Shown in pieces: positions 44,880 through 57,580 of a stretch of 64,000 nucleotides of DNA; the first letter of the stretch is position 1, and each line of letters opens with the position of its first letter. The notes beneath the pieces are model-generated. The model saw only the letters and a program-made list of their open reading frames with translations, was not told where the DNA came from and did no database searches. The position numbers and the translations under genes were made by a program. Source of the stretch: Zygnema cylindricum (Eukaryota; Streptophyta; Zygnematophyceae; Zygnematales; Zygnemataceae); contig JBBHKE010000349.1 of assembly GCA_037447655.1 (NCBI GenBank), forward strand, positions 248,001 through 312,000. Reading direction: 5' to 3'.

Positions 44880-46580
44880 AGCTGTTATACAAGGACTTCC
44901 AACCTCCTTTCTTTTTGTCCCGCTGTGTGATTTTAGAGTCCAAATTACTTTTCATCTTGGTGATGATTTTTCTGTATTTCACGCCCTTTTCTTTTTTCAG
45001 GTCAGCCGTCGAAGTGTGTTATTTGGTCTCCTCATGATATTCCACTTTCGTTTACTCCCCCTCTTGGTTTTCAAACCCCTTCTCCCTCCGACGGCATTCA
45101 GGTGCTTGGTTGCCCCCTTGGTTTGGATACTTTCGTGACCCAATTCCTTCATGATGCTTTATAGACAAATCTGACCTAAGTGGACGATCTTCCTCGCCTT
45201 CCCGATCCCCAAGTTGCTTTTGCTATGTTAACCAAGTGTTTTCCCCACCGCCATTCTTACCTTACTCGTACTTCCCCTCCCACTCCGACATTTATCTCCT
45301 CTCTCTCGGCTTTTGACGATTGCCTCATGGACGTCCTCCACACTCTGTTAGGTCGTTGGGCATTTGATCGCGAGTCTGGGCCATCGGCCCGCATTCAAGC
45401 ATCCCTCTTTATCTCTACTGGGGGGTTGGGTCTATTATCCACTGCTCGTATTGCTCCCGCTGCATATTTGGGAAGTTGGTGTCTTATTGCCTCTACTTTT
45501 GTTTCCGTTTCTTGGCTGGGGACACCACCGTTCTAGCTACTGTTATTCCCCAGGTTTCAGACGGTGTGTTCACCTTCTAGCGGTCTCTATTGGACGCGTC
45601 ACGTTCTCTTCCTCCCCATGCCCTAGTGGATCTGCCAATTTTCTCCACTCTTGTTACAAAATCTGTTCAGCGTGTCCAGGAATCGATTTCTGATCGGGTT
45701 GTCGCCGCCATTAAATCCGACCTTCTCAAGGCACTTCCCTCCGATTCTTCGCGTGCTCGTCTTCTCTCTTGTGGTGGACCTGGTTTTGGGTCTTAGCTTT
45801 TCGCCACACCTATTTTGGCCACTCTCCGATTTTCACCCGCTCAATTCACCACGGCCCTCCGATTTCGCCTTGGCCTCCCCCATCCTCTTTTACTTGGCTC
45901 TCTTGTTTGTGCATGTGGTCGTGTCTTAGGGCCCGATGGTGTCCATTTGCTTCATTGCTCCCATGGGGGAGATTTGATCCAGGCGCATGACACTATTCGC
46001 GACACCATTGCGACTATCACTTCGGAAGGGGGCTTTTCTGTGCTTGGAGAGGTTTTCTTATATCATTCTTTCGCGTCGGATCGATGTTGTTTTGCTTGAC
46101 GGTGCCCGACGCATCTTCGGTGATATTGTTCTGGCAAACCCTACTTCAACTATTTTTGTTGGTTAGGCGGCTAGGCATGTTACTTCAACTATTGTTGTTG
46201 GTTAGGCGGCTCGACATGTTGGGGTGGCAGCTCGTGATGCCGCTAAGGCGAAGGAGCGTGATTATGCCTACCGAGACCCTATGGATGACTTTATTCCGAC
46301 GGCGGTCGAGATCTTTGGTTGTTTGGGTGTTGCACTGGACGAGTTTCTCCGTACTTTTGCTCGACGTGCTTTCGAGCGTCGAGGACCTGGGAGCCCTCCT
46401 CCTTCGTTCTTTACTTGTTTTTATCGTCAACGTTTATCGGTGGCTTTACAGCGAGTGCAGGCTTCTATTATCCTCTGATCGGCCGTTGGGGTTATAGATC
46501 GTCGCCTGTGTCCGGAACTCCCTCAACGTGCTCCCCCATGCAGGGGGGACTCACGGGGTTTCTTTTCGTAGATATTTAAT
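44880..46580 (+). pseudogene. Decayed LINE reverse-transcriptase C-terminal region
   Basis: This is the 3' third of a non-LTR retrotransposon ORF2, with many frameshifts and stops. In order, shifting frames, the sequence reads GIQVLGCPLGLDTFV, VDDLPRLPDPQVAFAML, STGGLGLLSTARIAPAAYLG (RT-associated C-terminal region), FSPAQFTTALRFRLGLPHP, a zinc-knuckle-like CACGRVLGPDGVHLLHC, GGDLIQAHDTIRDTI, and DPMDDFIPTAVEIFG with a basic tail. In-frame TAG and TAA codons near 45165-45180 show it is dead. At 46143-46217 a 36-bp unit is doubled. The 5' part of the element is absent. Confidence 0.8.
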
Positions 46581-47085
46581 TGATTTGGGGTTGGGGTTGT
46601 AGTTTTGGGTTTTTTTAGTTGTCGTGCTTTTCATTTTGAGTTTGGGTGCTTTTATTTTCCTTGTTGATTGTTTCATTTCTTTTCTTTTGTTTTCCCATCG
46701 CTCTATTTTTTTTTTTATTGTAGTTTTTCAGTTTTGGCCATGCCACCCCTTTTGAACCCTGGACTCAGATGGGGTTACCATCGTGCTTTTTAGTTTATCC
46801 TGCTTTTACTTCTTTTTCAGGGGTGAGACAAACTATTCCAACATTTTATTTTTTTCCTTCTCTTGTTGATTGTTCTTTTCTTTTCTTTTTTTTTGTGTTC
46901 CCATCGCTCTATTTGTTTTTTATTGTAGTTTTTCAGTTTTGGCCATGCCACCCCTTTTGTACCCTGGACTCAGATGGGTTACCATCGTGCTTTTTAATTT
47001 ATCCTGCTTTTACTTCTTTTTCAGTGGTGAGACAAACTATTCCAACATTTTATTTTTTTCCTTCTCTCCTAGAGGTGAAAAAACG
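46581..47085 (+). repeat. Tandem LINE 3' tail, about 205-bp unit, two copies
   Basis: The T-rich trailer containing TTTTGGCCATGCCACCCCTT and TTACCATCGTGCTTTTTA is present at about 46661-46865 and again at 46866-47075. It follows the decayed LINE frame directly, so it is the element's 3' untranslated part, duplicated. Confidence 0.8.
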
Positions 47086-47089
47086 AAAC

Positions 47090-47879
47090 AAATGTAAAAT
47101 TAGATTACAAGTAATTATGGACAGCAAATTTATAGGTTGTTTATACTTTTTTTAAAGCATGTATTCAATCTTCATCCAGTCCACCGTTAGAATGCAAGAA
47201 AATATACATTCAAAGTCCTCCATTTCAAAACACATATACAAACAAAAAAAAAAAAAAAACGAAGAGATGAACAAACAGACAAAAGAAAAATTAATGAAAA
47301 GAACGAAACAAAGATCAAAAGAAAGAAAAAAGAGCGTAAGAATGAAAGGACGAAAAGCAAGGAAGATAATGGAAAGAAAAGCGAAGAAGAGAGAACAAAC
47401 GAAGGAAAGAATGAAGGAAAGAACGAAAGCAACAACGAAAGAAGGAACGAAAATAAGAACAAAAGGAAGAGAGTAGGAAAGAACAAAAGAGAGAACAAAA
47501 AAAAATAACAAAAAAAGTAAAAAAAGAAAATACAAAAGAAAATATGAAAGAAATATAGCAGGAATTCAAAAATTTGCACCAAACAGAAAGAGACATAACC
47601 CACACCAAATCCAAAGACGTTATAATGGACAAATTTACAATAATTGAAAATGAGGTTACCATTAACAGATCCCTTTGAAAACATTATCCGCAGAATAAGG
47701 ATCTCTAAAATCCTATCATTCGGCAATAAGAACATGAGAAAGAAAGAAAGAAGAGAGCATCACGGCTAACTAACTAACTAGCCCATCCCCGAGGATGTTT
47801 AAACATTACCGGGACAAAAAATCCATAAAACGTGCATACAATATTTAATGCTGCTTTCCCACTCACCTTAAAGAAAAAG

Positions 47880-47880
<1 letters not shown>
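47090..47880. repeat. A/G-rich stretch with degenerate GAAA/GAAC units
   Basis: From 47260 to 47550 the plus strand is almost pure A/G plus scattered C, built of GAAAGAACGAAA-like units. The Lys/Arg-rich frame across it is compositional. 47640-47880 is more balanced; one donor-like site (TTTCTTTAAG then GTGAGTG on the minus strand) near 47868 is unexplained. Confidence 0.6.
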
Positions 47881-48380
<500 letters not shown>

Positions 48381-49900
48381 TTCCCAAAGCACCTACCTGC
48401 CATAAAGTCGTCACTATAACACCCCTCCAATACAAGATGAGATCTCCCAAAGATCTAAATTAGAATGTACTTGACTTCCCTGAAATACAGAAAAATAAAT
48501 CTGCAAGGCCTTCAAGAACCCTAAGCACCAAGAGCTACCAAATAAATAGTAATAAAAAAAAGTGCGTTACGGATTGATAATGCAAAATATTGAAACCGTG
48601 GATTCTTCTCTCAAGCTTGCCTCTACTACGCAGGACTCTAACTATGGTTTCACGTTTCATTTGTTCTCCAGAAACTTTTGTGTTTTCTCCGTTTTTTCTT
48701 CCACAAATTCTAACTCCTCTCGTTGGATGATGTATCCTTCTTAACAGAAGATAGAGAACTGGTTCACATTTTCTCAGAAAACCTGACTTATTTCTTATTA
48801 AAATCATACCCCCCATCTCACCATATTGTTTATCACCACAACCTTTGGACTCCTCCTCCTCCCTGTACTCCTTCCAGGCTTGATGTCCCTCTCTCTTTCC
48901 TTTTCCAAGAGGTTTTTAGGGTTTGTACTGAATTTTAACACTCTGTCCCCCTTTTCTGTAATTGGACACAAACCATTCCAATTCTCCCAAAAATAACAAG
49001 AGGTTCTACACTATCAACCTGTACCAACATAAGAAGGTGAAACACAGAAAAAAAGAAAAAAAAAAAACGACAGAGTCAGAAACTTTGCAAAATTAAACTC
49101 TTTGAAAAGCCAGATTTTGCAGGATCGCATAAAAATTGGACGACTTAAAAGCCGTAAGAAACCATAAAAATCAGACCGTACATCACTTTTATTTTCTATA
49201 AATAAGTTGTGAAAAGTGTGTACACAACATTTAATGTGGATGTACAGACAACATCCCAGCAAATCAAAACATGGAAATTCCATCCGCTGTACGCATCCAT
49301 TGACAATAAATCCTAAACCCTTAAAAACCTTCTTTTTTAAAGTCACGCAAATGTTCAGTACAATGTGTGACAGTATAAAATAAATGTCATCTTAATGTCA
49401 TCTTTCTTTCTTTGTAATCATCTATTCTCAGTGCACACATGTTCAATTCTCAATTAACGACCACCAATCGGAAGGTAAGAACCTTACCTTTACATCGCAA
49501 CCGTCGAATAAGTCATTCGACAAGTGTGCATAGAGAAAAAGAATAGTTTGAAAACTGAAAAAAACATTAATCTTACCATGAAAATACGACAAGCCTTCAC
49601 AACTTATTTTTCTCCATACACACGTGTCAGAATACTCATTCGATGGTTGCGATAGGAAGTAAGTTTCCAATTGATAATACTGTGAATCATTTTTTAATGT
49701 TAATATCACTAATTCAGTGCCAGTTTTTCTTACCCTTCGAACACGAAATAGCCTTATTAACACTAACTGTTTTTTGATTAACACTAATTCTTTTGGCGAT
49801 TCACAATCTCCACGCCATTTGGGCCGCAAACATAATTATTAACACTAAAAAACACCTCAAGAAGTCACATTGAACCACAATCGCTGCATACAGCTGTACT
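48381..49900. other. No gene assigned; possible minus-strand exons
   Basis: On the minus strand an acceptor (TTTTTTTTCAG) and a donor (AAAG then GTAAGG) frame a segment at about 49487-49555 reading QTILFLYAHLSNDLFDGCDVK. It could be an exon of the gene starting at 52473, but I found no convincing chain of exons. The 49690-49845 part has scattered ATTAACACTAA phrases like the MITE interiors. Confidence 0.25.
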
Positions 49901-49904
49901 CTCG

Positions 49905-51245
49905 GCATATCTCCCTCTCCCTCTCCCTCCCTTATTGCTATAATCTGCCCAATTTGTCTTGAATTTTAATTAGCCAGTGTGCTCCTGGACCCCTTTCCAG
50001 GCTACAAAATCCGATCCGTTCGTTGAATCATATTTGGGTTTTCTGGGATTCACCTCCAGGTCAGCCTCCTCCTCTGCCATAATTGCCCACATTATCTCAT
50101 CATCCTAATTGGTCATATAGTGTTCCAATCAAGCCATTTTTGCTGATGTCATAGCTTTCTTGTAAACATCCATCGACCTTCTCCGAGTATCTCACAGATT
50201 CACACGCACGTAATTCCTCTCCCTCCTCCCCTTTCTCCCTTCTGTCCCCCTTCTGTCGCCAGCTCTCCATCCAACTGACTGAAATCAGCCAGCTAGTTTC
50301 CTCCTCCTCCTCCTCCGACCCCCTAGACTCTCCCCTTTCTCCAGACGAGATTCACTGTTTATTCAGGACAAGATTCCCACCTCCGGCAAATTCTAATTCC
50401 CCTCTCTCTAATCACCTTCTTTCTAATCTCGCTCTTTCTATTTCCCCTTTCTCCAATTACCCTCTCTCCAATTCCCCTCTCTCTAACTCCCCGCTCTCTA
50501 AATTTCCCACTCTATAACTCCCTGCTCTCTTATTCGCCTCTCTTTCATTTCCCTCTCGTTTCCCTCTCTCATTCCCCTCCCTCCAATTTGTCTCTCCCTA
50601 ATTGCCCTCTTCCTAATACCCCTCTCTAATCCCCCTCGCTCCACTCCCCCCCTTTACTTCCCCTCTCTCTACTTCCCCTTTCTCTAATACCCTTTTCTCT
50701 GACTCGTCTCTCCAATGCCCCTTGCCCTAATCTTCTCTCTCTTTGCCCTCCCTCTGATTTCCCTCTCTCTAATTCCTCTCACTCTCATTCCCCTCTATCT
50801 GATTCCCCTCTCTCATCTCCCTCTCTCTACTTCTCCTCTCTAGTTCCTCTTTTTCAATGTTCCCTCTTTCTTATCCCCTCTCTCTAATTCGCTCTCATTA
50901 ATTCCTCTCTCCTCAATTCCCCTCTCCCTGATTCCCCTCTCTCTAATTCCCCTCCCTCCCATTCCCCGCTCTCTCATGGCCCTCTCTCTAATTTCCCTCC
51001 TCTCTCATTCCACTTTCTCTGGTTTCCCTCTTTATAATTCCCCTCTCTCCAACACCCCATTCCCTGATTCCTCTCTCTAATTCCCCTCTCTCCATTTCCA
51101 TTCTCGCATTCCCCTCCTTCATTCTTCCCCTCTCACTAACTGCCCTCTCTCTACTTCCCTCTCTACTTCCCGTTTCTCTGCTTCCTGTCTCTCTAGCCCC
51201 CCTCCCTCTAATCCCTCTCTCTAATTCCCCTCTCTCTACTTCCCC
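49905..51245. repeat. 1.3-kb degenerate CCCCTCTCTCTAATT array
   Basis: Dozens of imperfect units of roughly 13-17 bases (TTCCCCTCTCTCTAA) are strung together, denser from 50390 onwards. The minus-strand frame at 50988-51341, with ERGELERG repeats, is only a translation of the array. Confidence 0.9.
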
Positions 51246-51597
51246 TCTCTCCGCTTTACTGTACTGAACCTGAGCAGACAGACAAGGGGAGTCCCCAAAA
51301 GAGGTGCTACCCCTCCTATACCTTCGCCCCCTCTCCGTCAACCCCCTATCGAAGTTGTCCTCCTAAAAACAGCCGGTCCGGTTTCCTCTCAATTTCCAAA
51401 CTGAGATGGCGATTTCTCCGTTGTCTCACACGGAAACCGTTGGAAAGGGAGACCCTAAAAAAACCTAAAAAAACACTCGGGCAGATTTCAACCATCGAGT
51501 TTCCACGTCATTTTTGGTATCCTTTTCCTCTACCTCTCTTCCTTCATACAAATTGAACTTTTGGACAAAAACTGTAACAGTGGAGGAGCTCGTGACG

Positions 51598-52473
51598 TCA
51601 CGACTGACTCTCCACTCCCTCGACTGACAACGGAACTGACCGACATGGGAACCTCAATGTAGGAGAGGGAGGAGCTGTAAAAGGTGTGAGAGGGGTACCT
51701 GCACCTGCTGCTCTTATCCCTCCTTCCCCCATCTCCTTCTCGCTATCTTCCCAAATGACTCTTTTTATGCCTGCTTCAGACCTGCCAAAAGAGCGAGATC
51801 CGGCCGTTTGTCTGCTTTCTCCCTCTCCCTCTCCCTCCCCCCCTCCCTCTCCCTCTCCCCACACATTACCTGCCATGCCATTGGTCGCTCTGTCCGCTTC
51901 GCCTCCCGCCGACGCCACCTGCCCTTTTCCCTCCGCTGACGTCACTACAGACGCCACTGCCGGCGCTGACGTCGTCGCCGGTGGCGCCGGTGACGTCATC
52001 AAATCTGCCTCAGACTGCGATTCCCAGGCGGCCTGGTCGGAGGGGGTGGGAGGGGCCCCCCAGGCAGGAGAGGGAGAGCCCGCCTTGGACCCTGCCCCGG
52101 GCCTCTTCTGGACCTCCAAACTCAGTCTTCGGCTCACTCTCCGACGAACCTTCCACCCGCCGTCGTCCTCCTCGGCGTCGCCGTCCTCGTCCGAATCTTT
52201 GGATCCGGATTTTGTCTGTTTCTGAGAAGGTTCGGATGTACGGTCCGTCTGTGCAATCTCCATGGACTTGGACTTTCTCGCGGTCATGGCGGATTCTTTG
52301 GAGGAATTAGGTCCGGATTCTTTGGTTCTGGAGGGAGGAGGAGGTTCGGACGGCTGGCTCGGGACAGCTTTGGAAGGAGGCCCGGGAGTAGGTACGGAAA
52401 GAGTTTTGGGAACGATGGAGGCTTTCCGAGAAGCGTCGTCTTTCACAGCCGGAGCTGAGCCACAGTTGCCCAT
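51598..52473 (-). CDS. Predicted N-myristoylated low-complexity protein, function unknown
   Basis: I do not recognise the family. The frame from the ATG at 52471-52473 begins MGNCGSAPAVKDD, a good N-myristoylation signal with Cys4 available for palmitoylation, so plasma-membrane attachment is likely. The rest is Ser/Pro/Lys-rich and disordered, with a basic patch (WKVRRRVSRRLSLEVQKR) after an acidic stretch and a Gly/Glu run from a GA microsatellite. Near the C-terminus IKRVIWEDSEKE looks less repetitive. A donor-like site after GGCATGGCAG (51870) suggests the first exon may stop there; other exons would lie at lower coordinates. The uninterrupted frame gives 291 residues to the stop at 51598. 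GC content is well above that of the surroundings. It is divergent from RPL32, 1.7 kb away. Confidence 0.5.
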   Translation of the reverse strand: MGNCGSAPAVKDDASRKASIVPKTLSVPTPGPPSKAVPSQPSEPPPPSRTKESGPNSSKESAMTARKSKSMEIAQTDRTSEPSQKQTKSGSKDSDEDGDAEEDDGGWKVRRRVSRRLSLEVQKRPGAGSKAGSPSPAWGAPPTPSDQAAWESQSEADLMTSPAPPATTSAPAVASVVTSAEGKGQVASAGGEADRATNGMAGNVWGEGEGGGEGEGEGESRQTAGSRSFGRSEAGIKRVIWEDSEKEMGEGGIRAAGAGTPLTPFTAPPSPTLRFPCRSVPLSVEGVESQS

Positions 52474-52559
52474 GGCTCCCGCTGGTTTGATAAACCCTAA
52501 ATTTGTACAAAACAAAGGGAATTTGAGTCAAAGAAAAGAGTCAGAGAAGGGAGGAGACT

Positions 52560-54060
52560 GTGGTGGAGGTCAATACCAAGGGGAATGTGAGAGGAGGTTC
52601 CATAGCCTTAGAAGTCAGTTTCCATATCTGTCTGTACTCTGTAACGAAAGGGAACATTCAAAAATTATGAGGGGAGGTGACAGTAGTCGAGAAACCCTAA
52701 AACTTTGAATCAGCGATTGCGTTCTACAGCGTACAGCGTACAGTGTACGGCATCGTACTGCGGACGTCCGACACCCGGGATTTATCTGCGGAATAATCAC
52801 CTCCTAACTTTGCGGAGGAACGTCCGATTTTTCTCTTTGACATGCGATCGAATTACGCGTACGTGAAATTGTGGCTCATTAAGACTGGTTGGTCCTCTAC
52901 AGTACGGCAAGTACTGTAATAATATACTGCTCATTAACCAGCGGCGTTATCAGATGGAAATCACAAATTGACAACGCTGCCAGATAGTCAGACACGAGCG
53001 AAAATTTGACCGGTGACGCTGACAAGGACTCCGTCTGACGGCCGTTAAGAAGCTGCGTTCAAGGAGCCGGAGCCGGAGCCGGAGCCTCCAAGAGTCCAAG
53101 GATCTGGGCTAGGTCGATCCCTGAGTTCACGGGAAAGAGCATTGTTCAAACTGGATGTGTGGACTCAGTTTCAACGGTCCGATCGGATGAATCCAAAGGC
53201 CGAGTGTGGACCGTACAAAGCTTCACAAGTTCATAAATGATCGCAAATTTGAAACGCCATCGCGCACATCTCCCGCCCACAAGTCCACAACTCTTCGGCA
53301 GACGAACTTTCGGCACCCATGTAGCCTTCTCGTGGTATGGCAGACCGCAAAATGACACGCACACGAGGCTACAGTGCATGCAACCAATCAAATGTCAATG
53401 TAACCCGTTTGTCCGTATGCCCAATCTCCGGAAGGAACAAAGCCAGATATGTGGTTGTACGGTCACATTAATCCACCGGAGATGTTTTCGCAAAAAGCTT
53501 TGCGGGCGGCAAGGCCAAAGTGACAACAAGTTAGCGGCCGTCGGGATGAAAATTAGAAACTTCACACAGAAAGTGTCGTCAAACTGTCAGTTTTCGCACG
53601 ATTAAATGAGGTACAGTACGTTACCGTGTACCATATGTAAGAAAGCACAAATAATTGCGTATTTTTTTCTTGGAAACATATAATTCTAAACTATCACAGT
53701 AGCGTTACGACATCATAGAGATTATCACGTGATACTGGTCGCCCACGATCTGAAACAGAGTAAAATAAAAGTTTGTTCCGTTTCATCTGTTGCCTGTTGG
53801 AATGTAAACTGTAAAAGTAGGTGACGTGTCGACAGTAACATAGACAGGTAAACGATCCCCGTTCCGTCGTAGACGATCAGCCTCAAACGGTAAACCGTCC
53901 CCCTTTTTGAGCGAAAATTAGTTCAGTAAAGCGTCAGGGATAGCAATTCGAAAGTACAGTACTGAGCTGTACAGTACTGTACTGTACTGTAGCTCCTCCT
54001 CGTCCAAGGGTTCAGGGGACGGGCTCAGGAGACTATTCGACTCCCTTATATTCTCCTGCG
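52560..54060. promoter_or_regulatory. Shared upstream region between two divergent genes
   Basis: The stretch separates the minus-strand MGNC gene from RPL32 and must hold both promoters. Visible features are three GGAGCC units near 53060-53086 and a GTACTGTAC-rich palindromic cluster at 53953-53996. No other gene is seen. Confidence 0.4.
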
Positions 54061-54064
54061 TCCG

Positions 54065-54072
54065 TTAGGGTT
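54065..54072 (+). promoter_or_regulatory. Telo-box-like motif in RPL32 promoter or leader
   Basis: TTAGGGTT lies 78 bp upstream of the RPL32 start codon, next to a TTATATTCTCC string at about 54047. Telo-boxes near the start site are common in plant ribosomal protein genes and link them to growth-dependent expression. Confidence 0.6.
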
Positions 54073-54150
54073 CGCTCTTTTCCAGCCAGACTTTCCTGCT
54101 GGTGGCTCCTCCCTTTTCGCCATCCTCTCTCTCAACACAAGCTCGCAGCC

Positions 54151-56027
54151 ATGGTGTCTCCTCTCGTGAAGCACACGATCGTGAAGAAGCGCTTGAAGCG
54201 CTTCAAGCGCGCGCAGTCCGACAGGAAGATGTGCGTCGGTGTAAGTTCTCTTATTCCTTAAACCCTAATTACTTATTGCTTATCTTCTTGACCTCTTTTT
54301 TTTAGAAAAGAGAGGGAGTGAGAACGTCGGATAATCGTAGCTAGGTTATTGATACAAAATTGCGGCTGAAATGGCTACTATGGCAATTATTAAACCTGCA
54401 AAAATACCCTTAAAGTGGTAATGTCTCTCAAGGGAGCCATATCACTTCTGTTGTGCTATTGCGTTTGAAGAGTTTAATTTTTAAGCATAAATGGCCCTTT
54501 AAAATGCCGTTTCTACGTTTTAGACTTTTTTGTGTCGTTTTCCGCTCATTCCCTGTGGTAATTTGACAGTTCGGACCTTTTAGACTTACATACGACTCTT
54601 TATTATTCCATTACGATGAAGACCTTACACGAATATATCTTTTCATGACGACAAATCTAAACGAACAGAAATATAGCATAGTTTCCATACCCATTTTAGT
54701 TTTTTGTTTCCACTTTCTTGTTAAATATGCAGATACGTTCCATTTCAGGACAGATTATTATGGCTTAAGAAAGAAATAAGAAATAAAAACCCCAAGTGGC
54801 AACTCGTTAGAACTGCATTAACGAGGGGTAAAACGTAAGAACGAGAGTTAAAACGAAAAATCGAGGGTTAAATCGTTGAAAAGAGGTCTTGCTGCTGAAA
54901 CCTATTTGTTTCATCATTTAAACCCTGCACTGACGGGTACGTGGATTGCTAGGGTTGCAGGAGAGCTGGAGGCGGCCGAAAGGTATTGATTCTCGCGTCC
55001 GACGAAAGTTTAAAGGAACCACTCGGATGGCCAATATAGGATATGGCTCTGCCAAAGTCACTCGCCATTTGCTTCCCAATGGTTTCTGGAAGTTTCTCGT
55101 CAGTAACGTCAACGAGCTCAACATGCTCATGATGCACAACAGGTCTGAAGGCTTTCCCGATCTGTTTTTTTCTTTTGCTTCCAATTAAATTGGTTTACTT
55201 ATGGGAATTTATCGGTAGTTTATGGTGGTTTTGTGGTAGTTTTTTTTTTTTTTGTGGTAGCTTCATGGTTATGTGGTAGTTTTATGTTAATACTATAATG
55301 GTTTTATGTTGGTTTATATGGTGTTTTTATGCTGATTTTATGTTAGTTGGATGGGAAATGATATGGTTCTCACGGTTCTTTTGGGCTAGAAAAGGAAGTA
55401 TATGAATGTCGTCAGTGATTTTTTTCCCCTTTAAACCATTTATTGTTTACATTCGTTACATGCAACCTTCAAGAAGGGAGGACTTCGAAATAATTAGGGT
55501 TGACACTGTTTACACTCGTTACATGCAACCTTCAAGAAGGGAGGACTTCGAAATAATTAGGGTTGACACTGTTTACACTCGTTACATGCAACCTTCAAGA
55601 AGGGAGGACTTAGAAATAATCAGGGTTGACACTAGTTACTTCCGGAATGGTGACAGCGTGTTGTGACCTGCCATAGATATTTTTGCTTTGAAAAATGAGG
55701 ACCTTCGATAGTTGCTGGTGGTGGACACATGTTTTCACCTCAATTTTTTTCCCTCCCATGCTACTGTATTTCTAGGGTTTGGAAATTGGATACTCAATAA
55801 AGTCTTTCCAACGTCAATTACCATGAAATTCTGTAGTAATTTTGTCATTGACTTGTTTATTTTTTTCTTGTCTTTTTTTGGTTTGATCGTGATGCAGGAA
55901 ATTCTGCGCAGAGATAGCCCATAATGTCTCCACTCTGAAAAGGAAAGCCATTGTAGAGAGGGCCCAGCAGTTGAACATCAATCTGACCAATGGGAATGCA
56001 CGCCTTCGCAGTGTTGAGGACGAGTAG
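54151..56027 (+). CDS. RPL32: 60S ribosomal protein L32 (eL32)
   Basis: This is a structural protein of the large cytosolic ribosomal subunit. Three exons, 54151-54240, 54961-55142 and 55898-56027, join in frame to 133 residues, the normal length. The basic N-terminus is [20 protein letters not shown], followed by RAQSDRKM, then [35 protein letters not shown] and LMMHNR. It ends [19 protein letters not shown] and a short acidic tail EDE. These blocks are the conserved eL32 core. The first intron follows codon 30, and the second splits an Arg codon. The second intron has a three-unit minisatellite. The gene looks intact. Confidence 0.97.
55443..55635 (+). repeat. 63-bp minisatellite in RPL32 intron 2
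   Basis: Three nearly identical 63-bp units each contain CGTTACATGCAACCTTCAAG and GGGTTGACACT. As 63 is a multiple of three, a frame runs through all of them, but it is intronic. Confidence 0.9.
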
Positions 56028-57580
56028 AAAACAACTTTTGTATCTTTTTGTTGATCTAAACAATCTGGTTGAATTCGCGGGGATGAGGCTTACCAGTCTG
56101 TTAAGATTCTTTTATGAATTTGATGTTTTGATGGACGTCTTACTGATTTTCATGACTGATTCTCGTGTCATCATGGTGATTGGGAATGAAAGGTACAACA
56201 ACTCAGACAAGAATTTGTGAGGTTAAAGCTCGAATGCATCCGCTATAGTTCGTTGAAAAGCTGAAATCAAATGGATCATGAGTTCGGTACATCTTGTATT
56301 GTTATAAGTGTTAATGTTTTTTTTTGGCGACTTTTTGTCGTGCTCACCTGTCAGATGATCAATCCGATGGTGGTGATGGAAAGGTAAAAGTTCCCATGTT
56401 CCGATTGGTGCTCTTCAAACAGAAATCAGATGTGTGCATGCTGAAAAATTATTAGTGGAGAAAATACATTAAACGCTAATCATGATATGCTTGTGTAGTG
56501 TATTTATGAATATATTTTCTGACTCCTTGAGTACAGCCTGTGACTTGAAAGTTTGAGATTGCTATGAGCTCATCATCCTTTTTTGTCATACTTCTCGTTT
56601 GTCATCATTCTTTTATTTTTGTAGGTGTTTTTTACATCTTTTAGTTCATGCAGGATGAGTAAATCGTAGACTTTATATGTAGGGGATAACCATAGGAATA
56701 CAAAGTATATTTTTCTCTTTGATGAAAGTGGCCATTGAATGGTTAGTATGTTTTTCCTGATACTAGCTTACATCACAAAATAAAATCATCTAAAATAGCA
56801 GAACATTGTGAGAAAGTCCGTTGAATTCCTATGTCCGACTTTTCCCTTGACGTTCTTCAAAAAGCAGTCACAATTGATGAAATAGTCACATTGAATGCAC
56901 TACAGTTATGGAGGTCGTAAGTTCAGGATATTATCGTGTCCTGGTTTGTGTCTGTACATGGACCTGGAGTGCGGGCGGATTTGCAGCTGGAAGGCTGTGA
57001 TTTTATCTCTGAATTATTGGTAAGGATTCAATAGAAAAGCTGACAGAAATAACATCAAACATTATCAGCGGGGGCAAGAAACAGTGTAGCTTTGCCGAAA
57101 TTCCTGCTGTTCGTCTAAATTTTCTGATGGAACAGCTGCTTGCTGGACCGACAAGAGTGACTGAGTTCTGTGATGCAGGGCCATAAACGTTACTGTTTTA
57201 TTTTGTGATCTAGTCTCACATTTTCATCTTCATTTCTCCTTCAACTCGCTTTCAAGTCTCAAGTTGATTTGCCCTCGCAGTTTTCTTAATAATGCTGCCA
57301 ATATTGTTGAAGTAAAAGCCAAGGGAAGTCTCTATTAAGGAAGCAAGACTGTTAATCTCTCTGGAAAATATGAAGGCACAATTAGAAAACCAAATGTAGG
57401 TGGAAGCAGCTAATAAGGAAAATAGTTGGAAACAAATTACCTAACACACGATGAAGGGAAAGGCAACAAAAGATATGGAAAGGGACAATAAGAATCTAAA
57501 CAACATCAGAATAATGTGCCCAACAAAAACTACCTAACTGAATACCTTCTCTCGAAGCAATCGTCGCAATAATGGCACAA
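56028..57580. other. RPL32 downstream region, no gene seen
   Basis: It holds the 3' flank of RPL32 followed by AT-rich sequence without recognisable coding. From about 57440 phrases such as AAAGATATGGAAAGGGACAA echo the LINE-tail remnants at 9.37 and 14.87 kb, marking the start of the LINE cluster. Confidence 0.5.

Noticed and set aside
44880-46580. A functional gene with several overlapping frames
   Set aside because: The recognisable LINE motifs shift between all three frames and are broken by stops, so the element is dead.
50988-51341. ERGELERG repeat protein on the minus strand
   Set aside because: It is a translation of the CCCCTCTCTCTAATT array, with no conserved start or context.
55406-55666. 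Triple repeat protein [18 protein letters not shown]
   Set aside because: It lies wholly inside RPL32 intron 2 and reflects a 63-bp minisatellite.
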